Assembly: GCA_030429105.1 (NCBI GenBank)
Contig: JAUIDE010000029.1
Coordinates: forward strand, 1-42,435
From: Alphaproteobacteria bacterium
GTDB lineage: Bacteria; Pseudomonadota; Alphaproteobacteria; Rhodobacterales; Rhodobacteraceae
Direction of reading: 5' to 3'
DNA length: 42,435 nt
Shown here: positions 9,381 through 18,187 of the stretch, one piece after another
Layout: each line of letters begins with the position of its first letter
Numbering within the stretch: position 1 is the stretch's first letter
Program-made: the position numbers and the translations under genes
The notes under the pieces: model-generated
The model's input: only the letters and a program-made list of their open reading frames with translations
The model's database searches: none
What the model was told of the DNA's origin: nothing

Positions 9381-10170
9381 CCTGATGAAGGGCAAGCGCG
9401 GGCTCGTCATGGGCGTCGCGAACGACCATTCCATCGCCTGGGGCGTCGCCTCCGCGCTGGCGAAGGAGGGGGCGACGCTCGCCTTCTCCTATCAGGGGGA
9501 GGCCTTCGGGCGCCGGGTCGCGCCGCTCGCCGCCTCGGTGGGCTCCGAGTTCCTGCTCGACGTGGACGTGACGGACGAAGCCTCGATGGACGCCGCCTTC
9601 GCGCGGCTTTCGGCGGATTGGGGCGGGCTCGACTTCGTCGTCCACGCCATCGCCTTTTCCGACAAGCGGGAGCTGACGGGGCGCTACGCCGACACGAGCC
9701 GCGCGAATTTCCGCACATCGATGGAGATCAGCTGCTATTCGCTGGTGGACGTGGCGCGCCGCGCCGCGCCGCTGATGGGCGCGGGCGGCTCCATCGTGAC
9801 GATGACCTATCTCGGCGCGCAGCGGGTGATGCCGAGCTATAACGTGATGGGCGTCGCCAAGGCGGCGCTGGAGGCCTCCGTCCGCTATCTCGCCAACGAT
9901 CTCGGCCCGGCGGGCATCCGTGTGAACGCGATCAGCCCCGGCCCGATGCGGACTCTCGCGGGCTCGGCCGTCGGCGGGGCGCGGAGGGTCTATCGGCAGA
10001 CGGAGCTCAACGCGCCGCTCCGCCGCAACGCGACGCTGGAGAATGTCGGCGGCGCGGCGCTCTACCTCCTCTCCGATCTCGGGGCCGGGACGACGGGAGA
10101 CATCATCTTCGTCGACGGCGGCTATCACGTCACGGGCATGGCGCAGCCGGAGAATCTGGGCGGGGCGTGA
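9373..10170 (+). CDS. fabI: Enoyl-ACP reductase FabI
   Basis: An NADH-dependent enoyl-ACP reductase of the SDR fold that completes the fatty acid elongation cycle; 265 residues. The N-terminal [18 protein letters not shown] is the FabI-specific cofactor motif. The catalytic Tyr-x6-Lys is Y156 to K163 in [10 protein letters not shown], with Y146 in MTYLGAQ. It ends in [14 protein letters not shown]. The start overlaps the end of fabB by 8 bp. Its position as third gene after fabA-fabB is the usual alphaproteobacterial order. Confidence 0.96.
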   Translation: MADLMKGKRGLVMGVANDHSIAWGVASALAKEGATLAFSYQGEAFGRRVAPLAASVGSEFLLDVDVTDEASMDAAFARLSADWGGLDFVVHAIAFSDKRELTGRYADTSRANFRTSMEISCYSLVDVARRAAPLMGAGGSIVTMTYLGAQRVMPSYNVMGVAKAALEASVRYLANDLGPAGIRVNAISPGPMRTLAGSAVGGARRVYRQTELNAPLRRNATLENVGGAALYLLSDLGAGTTGDIIFVDGGYHVTGMAQPENLGGA

Positions 10171-10180
10171 AGTTTACGCT

Positions 10181-10198
10181 TGCGTCACCCTGCGTCAC
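10181..10198. repeat. Direct repeat TGCGTCAC spaced by 10 bp
   Basis: Two exact copies of TGCGTCAC at 10181-10188 and 10191-10198, so their starts are one helical turn apart. They sit in the 84-bp gap between fabI and the MaoC gene. They could be a regulator-binding site for the downstream acyl-CoA operon. No palindrome is associated and the binding protein is not known. Confidence 0.4.
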
Positions 10199-10254
10199 AT
10201 CGGCCATGATCCGCGCCAACCCGGCGAGGGATCGGGATTTGATTCGGAGGAACC

Positions 10255-10728
10255 ATGGCGCTTGCGGGCAAACGCACGCTGGATGAGCTTCGCGCGCTTC
10301 TCGGGCAGGAGATCGGCGTCTCGCGCTGGATCGAGATCGACCAGAAGCGGATCGATGTTTTCGCGGACGTGACGGAGGACTGGCAGTTCATCCATATCGA
10401 CCCGGAAAAGGCGAAGATGACGCCGTTCGGGACGACGATCGCCCATGGCTTCCTCACGCTCTCCATGCTCTCCGCCATGGTCTATGAGGCCGGGCCCGCC
10501 ATAAAGGGCGTGGCGATGGGCGTGAATTACGGGTTTGACAAGATCCGCTTCCTCTCCCCCGTCAAGGCCGGCTCGCGCATCCGCGGCCGCTTCACGCTGA
10601 CGGAGCTGGACGAGTCGAAGCCGGGCGAGGTCACCTACAAGCAGGCCGTGACGGTCGAGATCGAGGGCGGGGACAAGCCCGCGCTGGTCGCGGAGTGGAT
10701 CGGGCGCGTCTATATGGGGAAGGCATGA
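10255..10728 (+). CDS. MaoC-type (R)-specific enoyl-CoA hydratase
   Basis: A hot-dog-fold hydratase of 157 residues. The hydratase motif is present: Asp and His in DWQFIHIDPEKA followed by PFGTTIAHGFLTLSML. It would hydrate a trans-2-enoyl-CoA to the (3R)-hydroxyacyl-CoA. GGAGG lies shortly before the ATG. It overlaps the next gene, an SDR, by ATGA and begins an operon containing a thiolase and two acyl-CoA dehydrogenases, so a role in a beta-oxidation-like cycle is well supported by context. Confidence 0.92.
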   Translation: MALAGKRTLDELRALLGQEIGVSRWIEIDQKRIDVFADVTEDWQFIHIDPEKAKMTPFGTTIAHGFLTLSMLSAMVYEAGPAIKGVAMGVNYGFDKIRFLSPVKAGSRIRGRFTLTELDESKPGEVTYKQAVTVEIEGGDKPALVAEWIGRVYMGKA

Positions 10729-11642
10729 GCATCAGGTTCGACGGGCAGGTCGTCATCGTCACGGGCGCGGGGGCGGGCCTCGGCCGGTCCCACGCGCTGC
10801 AGTTTGCGGCGCGGGGCGCCAAGGTCGTCGTCAACGATTTCGGCGGCGCGCGGGACGGGACGGGCGGCTCCACCGCCGCCGCGGACGCCGTGGTGAACGA
10901 GATCGAGGCGGCGGGCGGCGAGGCGATGGCCAATGGCGCGGACGTTTCCGACTTCTCCTCGGTGCAGGCGATGGTCGATCAGGTCATGGCGAAGTGGGGG
11001 CGGATCGACGTGCTCGTCGCCAATGCCGGCATCCTCCGCGACAAGAGCTTCGCGAAGATGGACATGCCGGATTTCGAGAAGGTGATCGACGTCCACCTGA
11101 TCGGAACGGCCAATTGCGCCCGCGCTGTCTGGCCCGTCATGCGGGAGCAGAATTACGGGCGGCTGGTCTTCACCACCTCCTCCTCCGGCATGTACGGGAA
11201 TTTCGGGCAGGCGAATTACGGCGCGGCGAAGACGGGCATGATCGGGCTGATGAACGTCCTCCAGATCGAGGGCGAGAAATACGGCATCACGGTCAACACC
11301 CTCTCCCCCACCGCGGTGACGCGGATGACGGAGGAGCTGTTCTCCGGCCCGGCGAAGGACCTGCTGACGCCGGAGACCATCTCCCCCGGCGTGCTCTTCC
11401 TCGCCTCGAAGGAGGGGCCAAAGCGCACGATCCTCTGCGCCGGGGGCGGCTGCTTCGCGCGCACCTACCTGCACGAGACCGAGGGCGTGATCCTGGCGGG
11501 GGAGGAGCTTTCCCCCGAGGGCGTCGCCGCGCATTTCGACGAGATCAGCGACATGAAGGGCGCCAAGGCCCTCCAGGGCGCCTTCGAACAGACCTACAAA
11601 TACGCCCAGAAGGCCGAAGCGGCCCATGCGGCCAAGGAGTGA
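10725..11642 (+). CDS. SDR family (3R)-hydroxyacyl-CoA dehydrogenase-like protein
   Basis: A short-chain dehydrogenase of 305 residues that resembles the dehydrogenase domain of peroxisomal multifunctional enzyme type 2 (HSD17B4) and actinobacterial Hsd4A-like proteins. [20 protein letters not shown] binds the cofactor, [15 protein letters not shown] is the extended loop typical of that subgroup, and the active site is Tyr-x3-Lys in [11 protein letters not shown]. The start at 10725 overlaps the MaoC stop by ATGA. Following an (R)-specific hydratase, oxidation of a (3R)-hydroxyacyl-CoA to the 3-ketoacyl-CoA is the natural inference. Confidence 0.88.
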   Translation: MSIRFDGQVVIVTGAGAGLGRSHALQFAARGAKVVVNDFGGARDGTGGSTAAADAVVNEIEAAGGEAMANGADVSDFSSVQAMVDQVMAKWGRIDVLVANAGILRDKSFAKMDMPDFEKVIDVHLIGTANCARAVWPVMREQNYGRLVFTTSSSGMYGNFGQANYGAAKTGMIGLMNVLQIEGEKYGITVNTLSPTAVTRMTEELFSGPAKDLLTPETISPGVLFLASKEGPKRTILCAGGGCFARTYLHETEGVILAGEELSPEGVAAHFDEISDMKGAKALQGAFEQTYKYAQKAEAAHAAKE

Positions 11643-11646
11643 AATC

Positions 11647-12849
11647 ATGAGAGAAGCCGTCATCGTCTCCACCGCCCGCACGCCGATCGGCAAGGCCTAT
11701 CGCGGCGCCTTCAACTTCACCTCAGGCCAGCAGCTCGGCGGCCATGCGATCCGCCATGCGGTCGCCCGCGCCGGGATCGACGGCGCCGAGGTGGAGGACG
11801 TGATCATGGGCAACGCCCTGACGCAGGGCTCCACGGGCATGAATTACGGCCGGCAGGCGGCGATGGCCGCGGGCCTGCCCGTCTCCGTCGGCGGCATGAC
11901 GATGGACCGGCAATGCTCCTCCGGCATGTTCGCCATCGCGACAGCGGCGAAGCAGATCGTGCAGGACGGGCTCCAGATCGCCGTCGGCGGCGGCGGGGAG
12001 AGCATCAGCCTCGTCCAGAACGAGCATCAGCGGCGGGACTGGCTGGCCGACCCGAAGCTGAAGGAGACGATGCCCGCGCTCTACATGACGATGCTAGAGA
12101 CGGCGGAGACGGTGGGCGAGCGCTATGGCGTCACCCGCGAGGCGCAGGACGAGTACGCCTACCAGTCCCAGATGCGGACGGCGGCGGCGCAGGCGGCCGG
12201 CAAGTTCGACGACGAGATCGTGCCGATGACCACGGTCATGAAGTTCCAGAACAAGGACACGGGCGAGATTCTCGAGCGCGAGGTGACGCTGGAGAAGGAC
12301 GAGGGCAACCGCCCCTCCACCACGCTCGAAAGCCTTCAGGGCCTTCAGCCCGTCTTCAAGGACGGGATCGTGATCAAGGAAGGCAAGCACATCACCGCCG
12401 GCAACGCTTCGCAGCTTTCCGACGGCGCCTCGGCCGCGGTGCTGATGGAGGCGAAGGAGGCGGAGAAGCGCGGGCTCTCCCCGCTCGGGATTTATCGCGG
12501 CTGCGTCGCCGCGGGCTGCGAGCCGGACGAGATGGGGATCGGGCCGGTCTACGCCGTGCCGAAGCTCCTGAAGCTCAATGGCCTCAAGATGGACGATATC
12601 GGCCTCTGGGAGCTCAACGAGGCCTTCGCCGTGCAGGTGCTCTACAGCCGGGACAAGCTCGGCATTCCGAACGAGCTCCTGAACGTCAACGGCGGCGCGA
12701 TCTCGATCGGCCATCCCTATGGCATGTCGGGCGCCCGGATGGTCGGCCATGCGCTGATTGAAGGGAAGCGCCGGGGCGCCAAGTATGTGGTCTGCACCAT
12801 GTGCGTCGGCGGCGGGATGGGCGCGGCGGGCCTTTTCGAGGTCTGCTGA
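11647..12849 (+). CDS. Acetyl-CoA acyltransferase (thiolase)
   Basis: A degradative-type thiolase of 400 residues that cleaves 3-ketoacyl-CoA with CoA. The acylated cysteine is in [14 protein letters not shown] (about residue 90), the His in [14 protein letters not shown] and the second Cys in [14 protein letters not shown] close to the C-terminus. The ATG at 11647 is four bases after the SDR stop, whose end (AAGGAGTGA) supplies the ribosome-binding site. It provides the last step of the cycle encoded by this operon. Confidence 0.95.
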   Translation: MREAVIVSTARTPIGKAYRGAFNFTSGQQLGGHAIRHAVARAGIDGAEVEDVIMGNALTQGSTGMNYGRQAAMAAGLPVSVGGMTMDRQCSSGMFAIATAAKQIVQDGLQIAVGGGGESISLVQNEHQRRDWLADPKLKETMPALYMTMLETAETVGERYGVTREAQDEYAYQSQMRTAAAQAAGKFDDEIVPMTTVMKFQNKDTGEILEREVTLEKDEGNRPSTTLESLQGLQPVFKDGIVIKEGKHITAGNASQLSDGASAAVLMEAKEAEKRGLSPLGIYRGCVAAGCEPDEMGIGPVYAVPKLLKLNGLKMDDIGLWELNEAFAVQVLYSRDKLGIPNELLNVNGGAISIGHPYGMSGARMVGHALIEGKRRGAKYVVCTMCVGGGMGAAGLFEVC

Positions 12850-12872
12850 GGCCCTCGCCCCGACGGATCAAT

Positions 12873-12894
12873 CGCCCCGGCCGCGGCCGGGGCG
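12873..12894. terminator. Perfect 22-bp GC palindrome, possible attenuator
   Basis: A perfect inverted repeat whose left arm is CGCCCCGGCCG. It is followed nine bases on by TTTT (12900-12903). It lies in the only sizeable gap of the acyl-CoA operon, between the thiolase and the first acyl-CoA dehydrogenase. It could act as a partial terminator or as an mRNA-processing hairpin. The U tract is short and partly overlaps the ribosome-binding region of the next gene. Confidence 0.4.
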
Positions 12895-12916
12895 GCGCGT
12901 TTTGGAGGATCGACCG

Positions 12917-14113
12917 ATGGACCTGAACTACACGCCCGCCGAGCAGGCCTTCCGCGAGGAAGTCCGCTCCTATCTGCGGGACAACCTGCCGAAGCGGCTC
13001 TCCGACAAGGTCGCGAAGGGGCTCCGCCTCTCCCGCGACGATCTCCGGGAATGGCACGCGATCCTCAACAAGGCGGGCTGGCTCGCCTGGCACTGGCCGA
13101 AGGAGCATGGCGGGACGGACTGGACGCCGGTTGAGGCGCATATCTTCCACGAGGAGATCGTCGTCGCCAACGCGCCACGGATCGTGCCCTTCGGCGTCAA
13201 CATGCTCGGCCCGGTGCTGATCAAGTACGGTTCGGAGGAGCAGAAGGCGCATTACCTTCCGAGAATCCTCACCTCCGAGCATTGGTGGTGCCAGGGCTAT
13301 TCCGAGCCTGGCGCCGGCTCCGACCTCGCCTCGCTGAAGACCGAAGCGGTGCTCGACGGCGACGAATGGGTCATCAACGGGCAGAAGACCTGGACGACTC
13401 TCGGCCACATCGCCGACCACATCTTCGTGCTGGCGCGGACGGACAAGACGGGGAAGCCGCAGGAGGGCATCTCCTTCTTCCTCGTGCCGATGGACGTTCC
13501 GGGCGTGGAAGTGCGCCCGATCATCACGCTGGACGGGGAGCATGAGGTCAACGAGGTGTTCCTGACGGATGTGCGCATCCCGAAGGCGAACATCGTCGGC
13601 GAGGTCAATGGCGGCTGGACGCTGGCGAAATACCTCCTGACCTATGAGCGGACGGGGATCGCCGGGGTCGGCTATTCGCGGCAGGCGATGGAGCACCTGA
13701 AGGCCGCGGCGAAGCGGCTGAAGGCGAACGGGAAGCCGCTGCGGGAGGACCCGTTCTTCGCCGCCCGCATGGGCAAGGTCGAGATCGACCTGATGGCGAT
13801 GGACATCTTCAACCTCCGCGTCGTCGCGGCGGCGGGGGGCGGCGCGGCCGGCGGCGTCGAAAGCTCGATGCTGAAGGTGCAGGGCACGGTCGTCCGGCAG
13901 GAGCTGACCGACCTGATGCGCCGCGCCTTCGGCCCGCACGCCGCGCCCTTCATTTCCGAGGCCTTCGACGAGGGCTGGAACGAGGAGCCGGTCGGCCCCG
14001 CGGGCGCGATGAAGCAGGCGACGAAGTATTTCAACATGCGCAAGGTCTCGATCTACGGCGGTTCGAACGAGATCCAGAAGAACATCATCTCGAAGATGGG
14101 GCTCGGTCTCTGA
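12917..14113 (+). CDS. Acyl-CoA dehydrogenase, probable catalytic subunit of a heteromeric pair
   Basis: A flavoprotein of 398 residues that forms the trans-2 double bond in acyl-CoA. The N-terminal helical domain leads to the flavin/substrate segment WCQGYSEPGAGSDLASLKT (about residues 124-142) and the middle beta domain WVINGQKTWTT. At the MCAD Glu376 position it reads IYGGSNEIQ, so that base is absent. It has Glu244 in LLTYERTGIAG, at the position used as the base in isovaleryl-CoA dehydrogenase-type enzymes. The start is ATG 12917, with GGAGG eight bases before it; the open frame upstream to 12758 is non-coding. A second, shorter dehydrogenase starts one base after the stop. Confidence 0.94.
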   Translation: MDLNYTPAEQAFREEVRSYLRDNLPKRLSDKVAKGLRLSRDDLREWHAILNKAGWLAWHWPKEHGGTDWTPVEAHIFHEEIVVANAPRIVPFGVNMLGPVLIKYGSEEQKAHYLPRILTSEHWWCQGYSEPGAGSDLASLKTEAVLDGDEWVINGQKTWTTLGHIADHIFVLARTDKTGKPQEGISFFLVPMDVPGVEVRPIITLDGEHEVNEVFLTDVRIPKANIVGEVNGGWTLAKYLLTYERTGIAGVGYSRQAMEHLKAAAKRLKANGKPLREDPFFAARMGKVEIDLMAMDIFNLRVVAAAGGGAAGGVESSMLKVQGTVVRQELTDLMRRAFGPHAAPFISEAFDEGWNEEPVGPAGAMKQATKYFNMRKVSIYGGSNEIQKNIISKMGLGL

Positions 14114-14114
14114 C

Positions 14115-15221
14115 ATGGATTTCACGCTGTCCGAAGAACGCCGGATGCTGACGGAGACGCTGACGCGCTTCGTCCGCGAGAAATACGACCTCAAGACGCG
14201 CCACAAGGCGGCGAAGATGGAGGGCGGATTCGACCCGGCGATGTGGGCCGAATTCGCGGAGCTTGGCGCCGTCGGCGCGCTCCTGCCCGAGAGCGCGGGC
14301 GGGTTCGGCGGGGCGGGCGAGGACATCCTCGTTGTCTTCGAGGCTTTGGGCGGCGGGCTCGTCGTCGAGCCCTTCCTCGCCACCGCGGTGCTCGGCGCGA
14401 CGCCGCTGATCGGCGCCGGCAAGGACGAGATGCTGGAGGAGGTGATTGCCGGCGGCTTTCACCTCGCCCTCGCCCATACCGAACCCGAGAGCCGGTATGA
14501 AATGGCCCGCGTCGCCTGCCGGGCCGAAGGGGGGAAGATCACGGGCCGCAAGTCCGTCGTCCTCAACGGCGCGACGGCGGACCGGCTGATCGTATCCGCC
14601 CGCACCTCCGGCGGGGAGGCGGACGAGGCCGGGATCGGGCTCTGGCTCGTCGATCCGAAGGGCCCGGGCGTGACCATGCGCGCCTTCGGGACGGTGGATG
14701 GCGGCCATGCGGCGGAGTTCGCGTTCGACGGCGCGCCGGGCGAGGCGCTGGGCGACCCCGAAGGCGGCTATCCCGCGCTTGAGGCGGCTTTGGGGCGCGG
14801 CGCGCTCGCGCTCTGCGCGGAGGCGCTCGGCGCCATGGAGGCCTGCAAGGCGCTGACGCTCGACTACATGAAGACGCGCAAGCAGTTCGGCGCCCCTTTG
14901 GCCAAGTTCCAGGCGCTGCAGCACCGGATGGTGGAGATGGTGATCGCCATCGAACAGGCGCGGAGCCTCACCATGCTCGCCGCCGGGATGCTGGACGCCC
15001 CGCGGAAGGAGCGGGAGCGGGCGATCTCCGCGGCGAAGAACCTCGTCGGCCGGGTCGGCCGGCTCGTCTCGGAGGAGACGATCCAGCTTCATGGCGGCAT
15101 CGCCATGACCTGGGAATACGCCGCCCCGCATTTCGCCAAGCGCCTGATCATGATAGACCACATGCTCGGGGACGAGGACTTCCACCTCGCCCGCTTCATG
15201 GCGCTGGAGGAGGCGGCCTGA
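14115..15221 (+). CDS. Acyl-CoA dehydrogenase, probable non-catalytic partner subunit
   Basis: An acyl-CoA dehydrogenase-fold protein of 368 residues, 30 shorter than its neighbour. It keeps the LHGGIAMTWEYAAPHFAKR segment and a DYMKTRKQFGAPLAKFQALQ helix. The canonical Glu376-type base is not apparent. At the alternative helix-G position the sequence is LGRGALALCAEALG (residues 226-239), with no Glu at the expected place. This resembles the partner subunit in alpha2beta2 acyl-CoA dehydrogenases such as actinobacterial FadE28-FadE29, where only one subunit carries the base. The assignment as an obligate partner is inference. Confidence 0.88.
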   Translation: MDFTLSEERRMLTETLTRFVREKYDLKTRHKAAKMEGGFDPAMWAEFAELGAVGALLPESAGGFGGAGEDILVVFEALGGGLVVEPFLATAVLGATPLIGAGKDEMLEEVIAGGFHLALAHTEPESRYEMARVACRAEGGKITGRKSVVLNGATADRLIVSARTSGGEADEAGIGLWLVDPKGPGVTMRAFGTVDGGHAAEFAFDGAPGEALGDPEGGYPALEAALGRGALALCAEALGAMEACKALTLDYMKTRKQFGAPLAKFQALQHRMVEMVIAIEQARSLTMLAAGMLDAPRKERERAISAAKNLVGRVGRLVSEETIQLHGGIAMTWEYAAPHFAKRLIMIDHMLGDEDFHLARFMALEEAA

Positions 15222-15222
15222 G

Positions 15223-17523
15223 ATGGACGGAACGGGCTTCGAAGCCGGCAAGACGCTCGAAGCCCTTCCCCATGACAGCGCCTTCGCCCATGTCTCGGGC
15301 GAGGCGCGCTATGCCGACGATATGCCGGAGCCGCCGGGCATGGTCCATCTCGCGCTCGGCCTCTCCACGGTCGCGCGCGGGCGCATCCTCTCCGCCGATC
15401 TCTCCGCCGTCCGCGCCGCGCCGGGCGTTCTGCATGTTCTGACGGCGGAGGACGTGCCGGGGATCAACGACACCGGGCCGGTCGTCCATGACGAGCCGGC
15501 CTTCGCGCTTTCCGAGACGGGGGAGAGCGCGGAGATCATGTTCCACGGCCAGTGCCTCTTCGCCGTGGTCGCCACGAGCCGGGAGGCGGCGCGGCTCGCG
15601 GCGCGGCTGGCGCGGATCGACTATGAGGCGGCGGAGCCGATCCTGACCATCGACGACGCGGTCGCCGCCGGCTCCTTCCTCTCGGAGCCCTACCGCATGG
15701 CGCGGGGGGACGCCCGCGCCGCCATCGAGGCCGCGCCGATGCGCGCGAAGGGGCGGATCGAGATCGGCGGGCAGGAGCATTTCTATCTCGAAGGGCAGGT
15801 CGCGGTCGCGACGCCGGAGGAGGGCGGGGCGCTGCATGTCCTCTCCTCCACCCAGCATCCCTCGGAGGTTCAGGCGGTCATCGCGCATAACCTCTGCCTC
15901 CCCTCCAGCATGGTGACGGTGGAGGTGCGCCGGATGGGCGGCGGCTTCGGGGGCAAGGAGACGCAGGGCAACCTCATCGCCCTCGCCGCCGCGCTCGCCG
16001 CGCGGATCACGGGGAAGCCGGCGAAGCTGCGGCTCGACCGGGACGACGACATGATCCTGACCGGAAAGCGGCATCCGTTCCGGATCGACTACGAGGCGGG
16101 GTTCGACGCGGAGGGGCGCATCCTCGGCGTCCGGTTCGAGCAATGGGCGAATTGCGGCTGGTCCGCCGACCTTTCCGCCGCCATCGCGGACCGGGCGATG
16201 TTCCACGCCGACAACGCCTATTTCTATCCGGCGGCGGAGATCGTCTCGCATCGCTGCCGCACCAATCTCTGCTCGATGACCGCCTTCCGCGGCTTCGGCG
16301 GGCCGCAGGGCGTGCTCGGCGCGGAGCGGCTCATCGCCCATGTCGCGGCGGAGACGGGGCTTGACCCGCTGGAGGTGCGGCGGCGCAATTTCTATGCGCC
16401 GATGGGCGCGATGCCGACCCGCTCGCTCACGCCCTACGGCATGATGGTCGAGGATTGCGTGATCGAGGAGATCGTGGAGGAGCTGGCGGAGAGTGCGGAC
16501 TACGCCGGCCGGCGCATGGAGATCGCCGCCTGGAACGAGGCGAGCCCGGTGCTGAAACGGGGGATCGCCCTCTCCCCGGTCAAGTTCGGCATCTCCTTCA
16601 CCACCACGCATCTCAACCAGGCGGGCGCGCTCGTGCTCGTCTATCAGGACGGCTCGGTGCTCCTGAACCATGGCGGGACGGAGATGGGCCAGGGCCTCTA
16701 TCGCAAGGTCCAGCAGGTCGCCGCCGCGGAGTTCGGGCTCGACCCCGAGCGCGTGAGGATCAGCGCGACGCGGACGGACAAGGTGCCGAACACCTCCGCC
16801 ACCGCCGCCTCCTCCGGCTCCGACATGAACGGGATGGCGGTGAAGAAGGCCTGCGAGGAGATCAAGGCCCGCATCGCCGCGCATCTCGGCGCGGGCTTCG
16901 CGATCTTCGACAAGGGCCGCATCGTCTGGCAGGGCGGGGAGACGACCTGGGAGGCGGCGGTGAAATCCGCCTATTTCGCCCGCGTCTCCCTCGCGGCGAC
17001 CGGGTTCTACGCCACCCCGAAGCTGGCCTGGGACCGGGCGACCGTTTCGGGACGGCCCTTCTACTACTTCGCCTACGGCGCCGCCGTGACGGAGGCGCTG
17101 GTAGACTCCCTGACCGGTGAATATCGGCTCCTCCGCGCTGACATCCTCCACGATGTCGGGCGCTCGCTGAACCCGGCCATCGACCTCGGGCAGGTGGAAG
17201 GCGGCTATATTCAGGGCGTCGGCTGGCTGACGACGGAGGAACTGGACTGGGACGCCAAGGGCCGCCTCCGCACCCACGCGCCCTCGACCTACAAGATCCC
17301 GACGGCGGGGGACCGGCCGGAGCGCATGAGCGTGCGGCTCTGGGCGAAAGGGGAGAACCGGGAGCTGACGATCCGCCGGTCGAAGGCGGTGGGCGAGCCG
17401 CCGCTCATGCTCGGCATCTCCGCCTTTCTCGCCATAGAGGAGGCGGCTTCCGCCGCCGCAGGGGCCTGGACGCCGCTCGACGCGCCGGCGACGCCGGAGC
17501 GCGTGCTGATGGCGCTGCCCTGA
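15223..17523 (+). CDS. xdhB: Xanthine dehydrogenase molybdenum-binding subunit (XdhB), orphan
   Basis: The molybdopterin-binding large subunit of xanthine dehydrogenase, 766 residues, normal length. It opens with the aldehyde-oxidase a/b hammerhead domain (FAHVSGEARYADDMPEPPG). QEHFYLEGQ is at 184-192, GGGFGGKETQ gives Glu246, AFRGFGGPQG gives Arg356, and KAVGEPP gives the catalytic Glu725. These match Glu232, Arg310 and Glu730 of the Rhodobacter capsulatus enzyme, so purine specificity looks retained. It begins one base after an acyl-CoA dehydrogenase stop. The usual upstream XdhA (FeS/FAD) and downstream XdhC are not in the window, yet XdhB cannot pass electrons on without XdhA. Confidence 0.95.
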   Translation: MDGTGFEAGKTLEALPHDSAFAHVSGEARYADDMPEPPGMVHLALGLSTVARGRILSADLSAVRAAPGVLHVLTAEDVPGINDTGPVVHDEPAFALSETGESAEIMFHGQCLFAVVATSREAARLAARLARIDYEAAEPILTIDDAVAAGSFLSEPYRMARGDARAAIEAAPMRAKGRIEIGGQEHFYLEGQVAVATPEEGGALHVLSSTQHPSEVQAVIAHNLCLPSSMVTVEVRRMGGGFGGKETQGNLIALAAALAARITGKPAKLRLDRDDDMILTGKRHPFRIDYEAGFDAEGRILGVRFEQWANCGWSADLSAAIADRAMFHADNAYFYPAAEIVSHRCRTNLCSMTAFRGFGGPQGVLGAERLIAHVAAETGLDPLEVRRRNFYAPMGAMPTRSLTPYGMMVEDCVIEEIVEELAESADYAGRRMEIAAWNEASPVLKRGIALSPVKFGISFTTTHLNQAGALVLVYQDGSVLLNHGGTEMGQGLYRKVQQVAAAEFGLDPERVRISATRTDKVPNTSATAASSGSDMNGMAVKKACEEIKARIAAHLGAGFAIFDKGRIVWQGGETTWEAAVKSAYFARVSLAATGFYATPKLAWDRATVSGRPFYYFAYGAAVTEALVDSLTGEYRLLRADILHDVGRSLNPAIDLGQVEGGYIQGVGWLTTEELDWDAKGRLRTHAPSTYKIPTAGDRPERMSVRLWAKGENRELTIRRSKAVGEPPLMLGISAFLAIEEAASAAAGAWTPLDAPATPERVLMALP

Positions 17524-17532
17524 CCGCATGTT

Positions 17533-17554
17533 CCGGGCCGACCGCGCGGCCCGG
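17533..17554 (+). terminator. Stem-loop terminator candidate after xdhB
   Basis: A perfect 8-bp stem, CCGGGCCG / CGGCCCGG, with a 6-base loop. It starts 9 bp after the xdhB stop and is followed by a weak T-containing stretch (TTCCGTTAT). It probably closes the acyl-CoA/xdhB operon. Confidence 0.55.
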
Positions 17555-17592
17555 TTCCGTTATCCGGGGCTTCTCACCCAAAGGAGCGCCCG

Positions 17593-18060
17593 ATGAGCAT
17601 CGCCTTTTACCCGATAGACCCCGAAACCGTCGCCGCCTTGCGCGCCGGCGGGCCCGACGCCTATGGCCTGAAGGCGGAGCGGACCCGCTCGGACGGCTCC
17701 GGCAATCCCTGCCGCCATTGTCTCCGCGACATCCCGGAAGGGGTGGAGATGCTGATCCTCGCGCACCGGCCGTTCCCCGCGCTGCAGCCCTATGCGGAGA
17801 CGGGGCCGATCTTCCTCTGCGGGGACTGCGCGCCGGCCGCGCCTTCGCAGGAACTTCCGCCCGTCGTCGCATCGCGGGCGCAGTTCCTCGTGAAGGCCTA
17901 TGGCCATGACGACCGCATCCGCTACGGGACCGGGCGCATCACGCCCGTTCCGGAGCTCGCATCCCGGTGCGAGGCGCTGCTGGCGGAGCCGGAAACGGCC
18001 TATGTCGACCTCCGGTCCGCCTCCAACAATTGCTTCATCTGCCGGGTGCGACGGGGCTGA
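17593..18060 (+). CDS. DUF1203 protein
   Basis: A 155-residue protein of the DUF1203 family, function unknown. Two cysteine pairs stand out: NPCRHCLRDIPEG near residue 40 and FLCGDCAP near 77. There is another near the C-terminus (NNCFICRVRRG). The first two are spaced like a zinc-binding site, though no metal has been shown. No signal peptide or membrane segment is visible. AAGGAG precedes the ATG. A terminator-like hairpin on either side suggests it is transcribed alone. Confidence 0.88.
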   Translation: MSIAFYPIDPETVAALRAGGPDAYGLKAERTRSDGSGNPCRHCLRDIPEGVEMLILAHRPFPALQPYAETGPIFLCGDCAPAAPSQELPPVVASRAQFLVKAYGHDDRIRYGTGRITPVPELASRCEALLAEPETAYVDLRSASNNCFICRVRRG

Positions 18061-18099
18061 CGGCTCCCCTGCGTTAAGCGTCGCGTAACGAATCGACAG

Positions 18100-18123
18100 C
18101 CGCGGCGGAGGTTATCGCCGCGG
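18100..18123 (+). terminator. Stem-loop between the DUF1203 and VPLPA-CTERM genes
   Basis: A perfect 8-bp stem CCGCGGCG / CGCCGCGG with an 8-base loop (GAGGTTAT) and no T tract. It sits 40 bp after the DUF1203 stop. A terminator is the likelier reading, but an operator cannot be excluded. Confidence 0.4.
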
Positions 18124-18187
18124 CCCGCGCGCCTTAGGTTTCCCCTTGTCGGCCATGTCGGGGCGCCGATTGCAGAGGGAAAACAGG

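Noticed and set aside
15196-17529. 777-codon open frame opposite xdhB
   Set aside because: Antisense shadow: it is rich in Arg, His and Gly without motifs, while the plus strand encodes a full XdhB.
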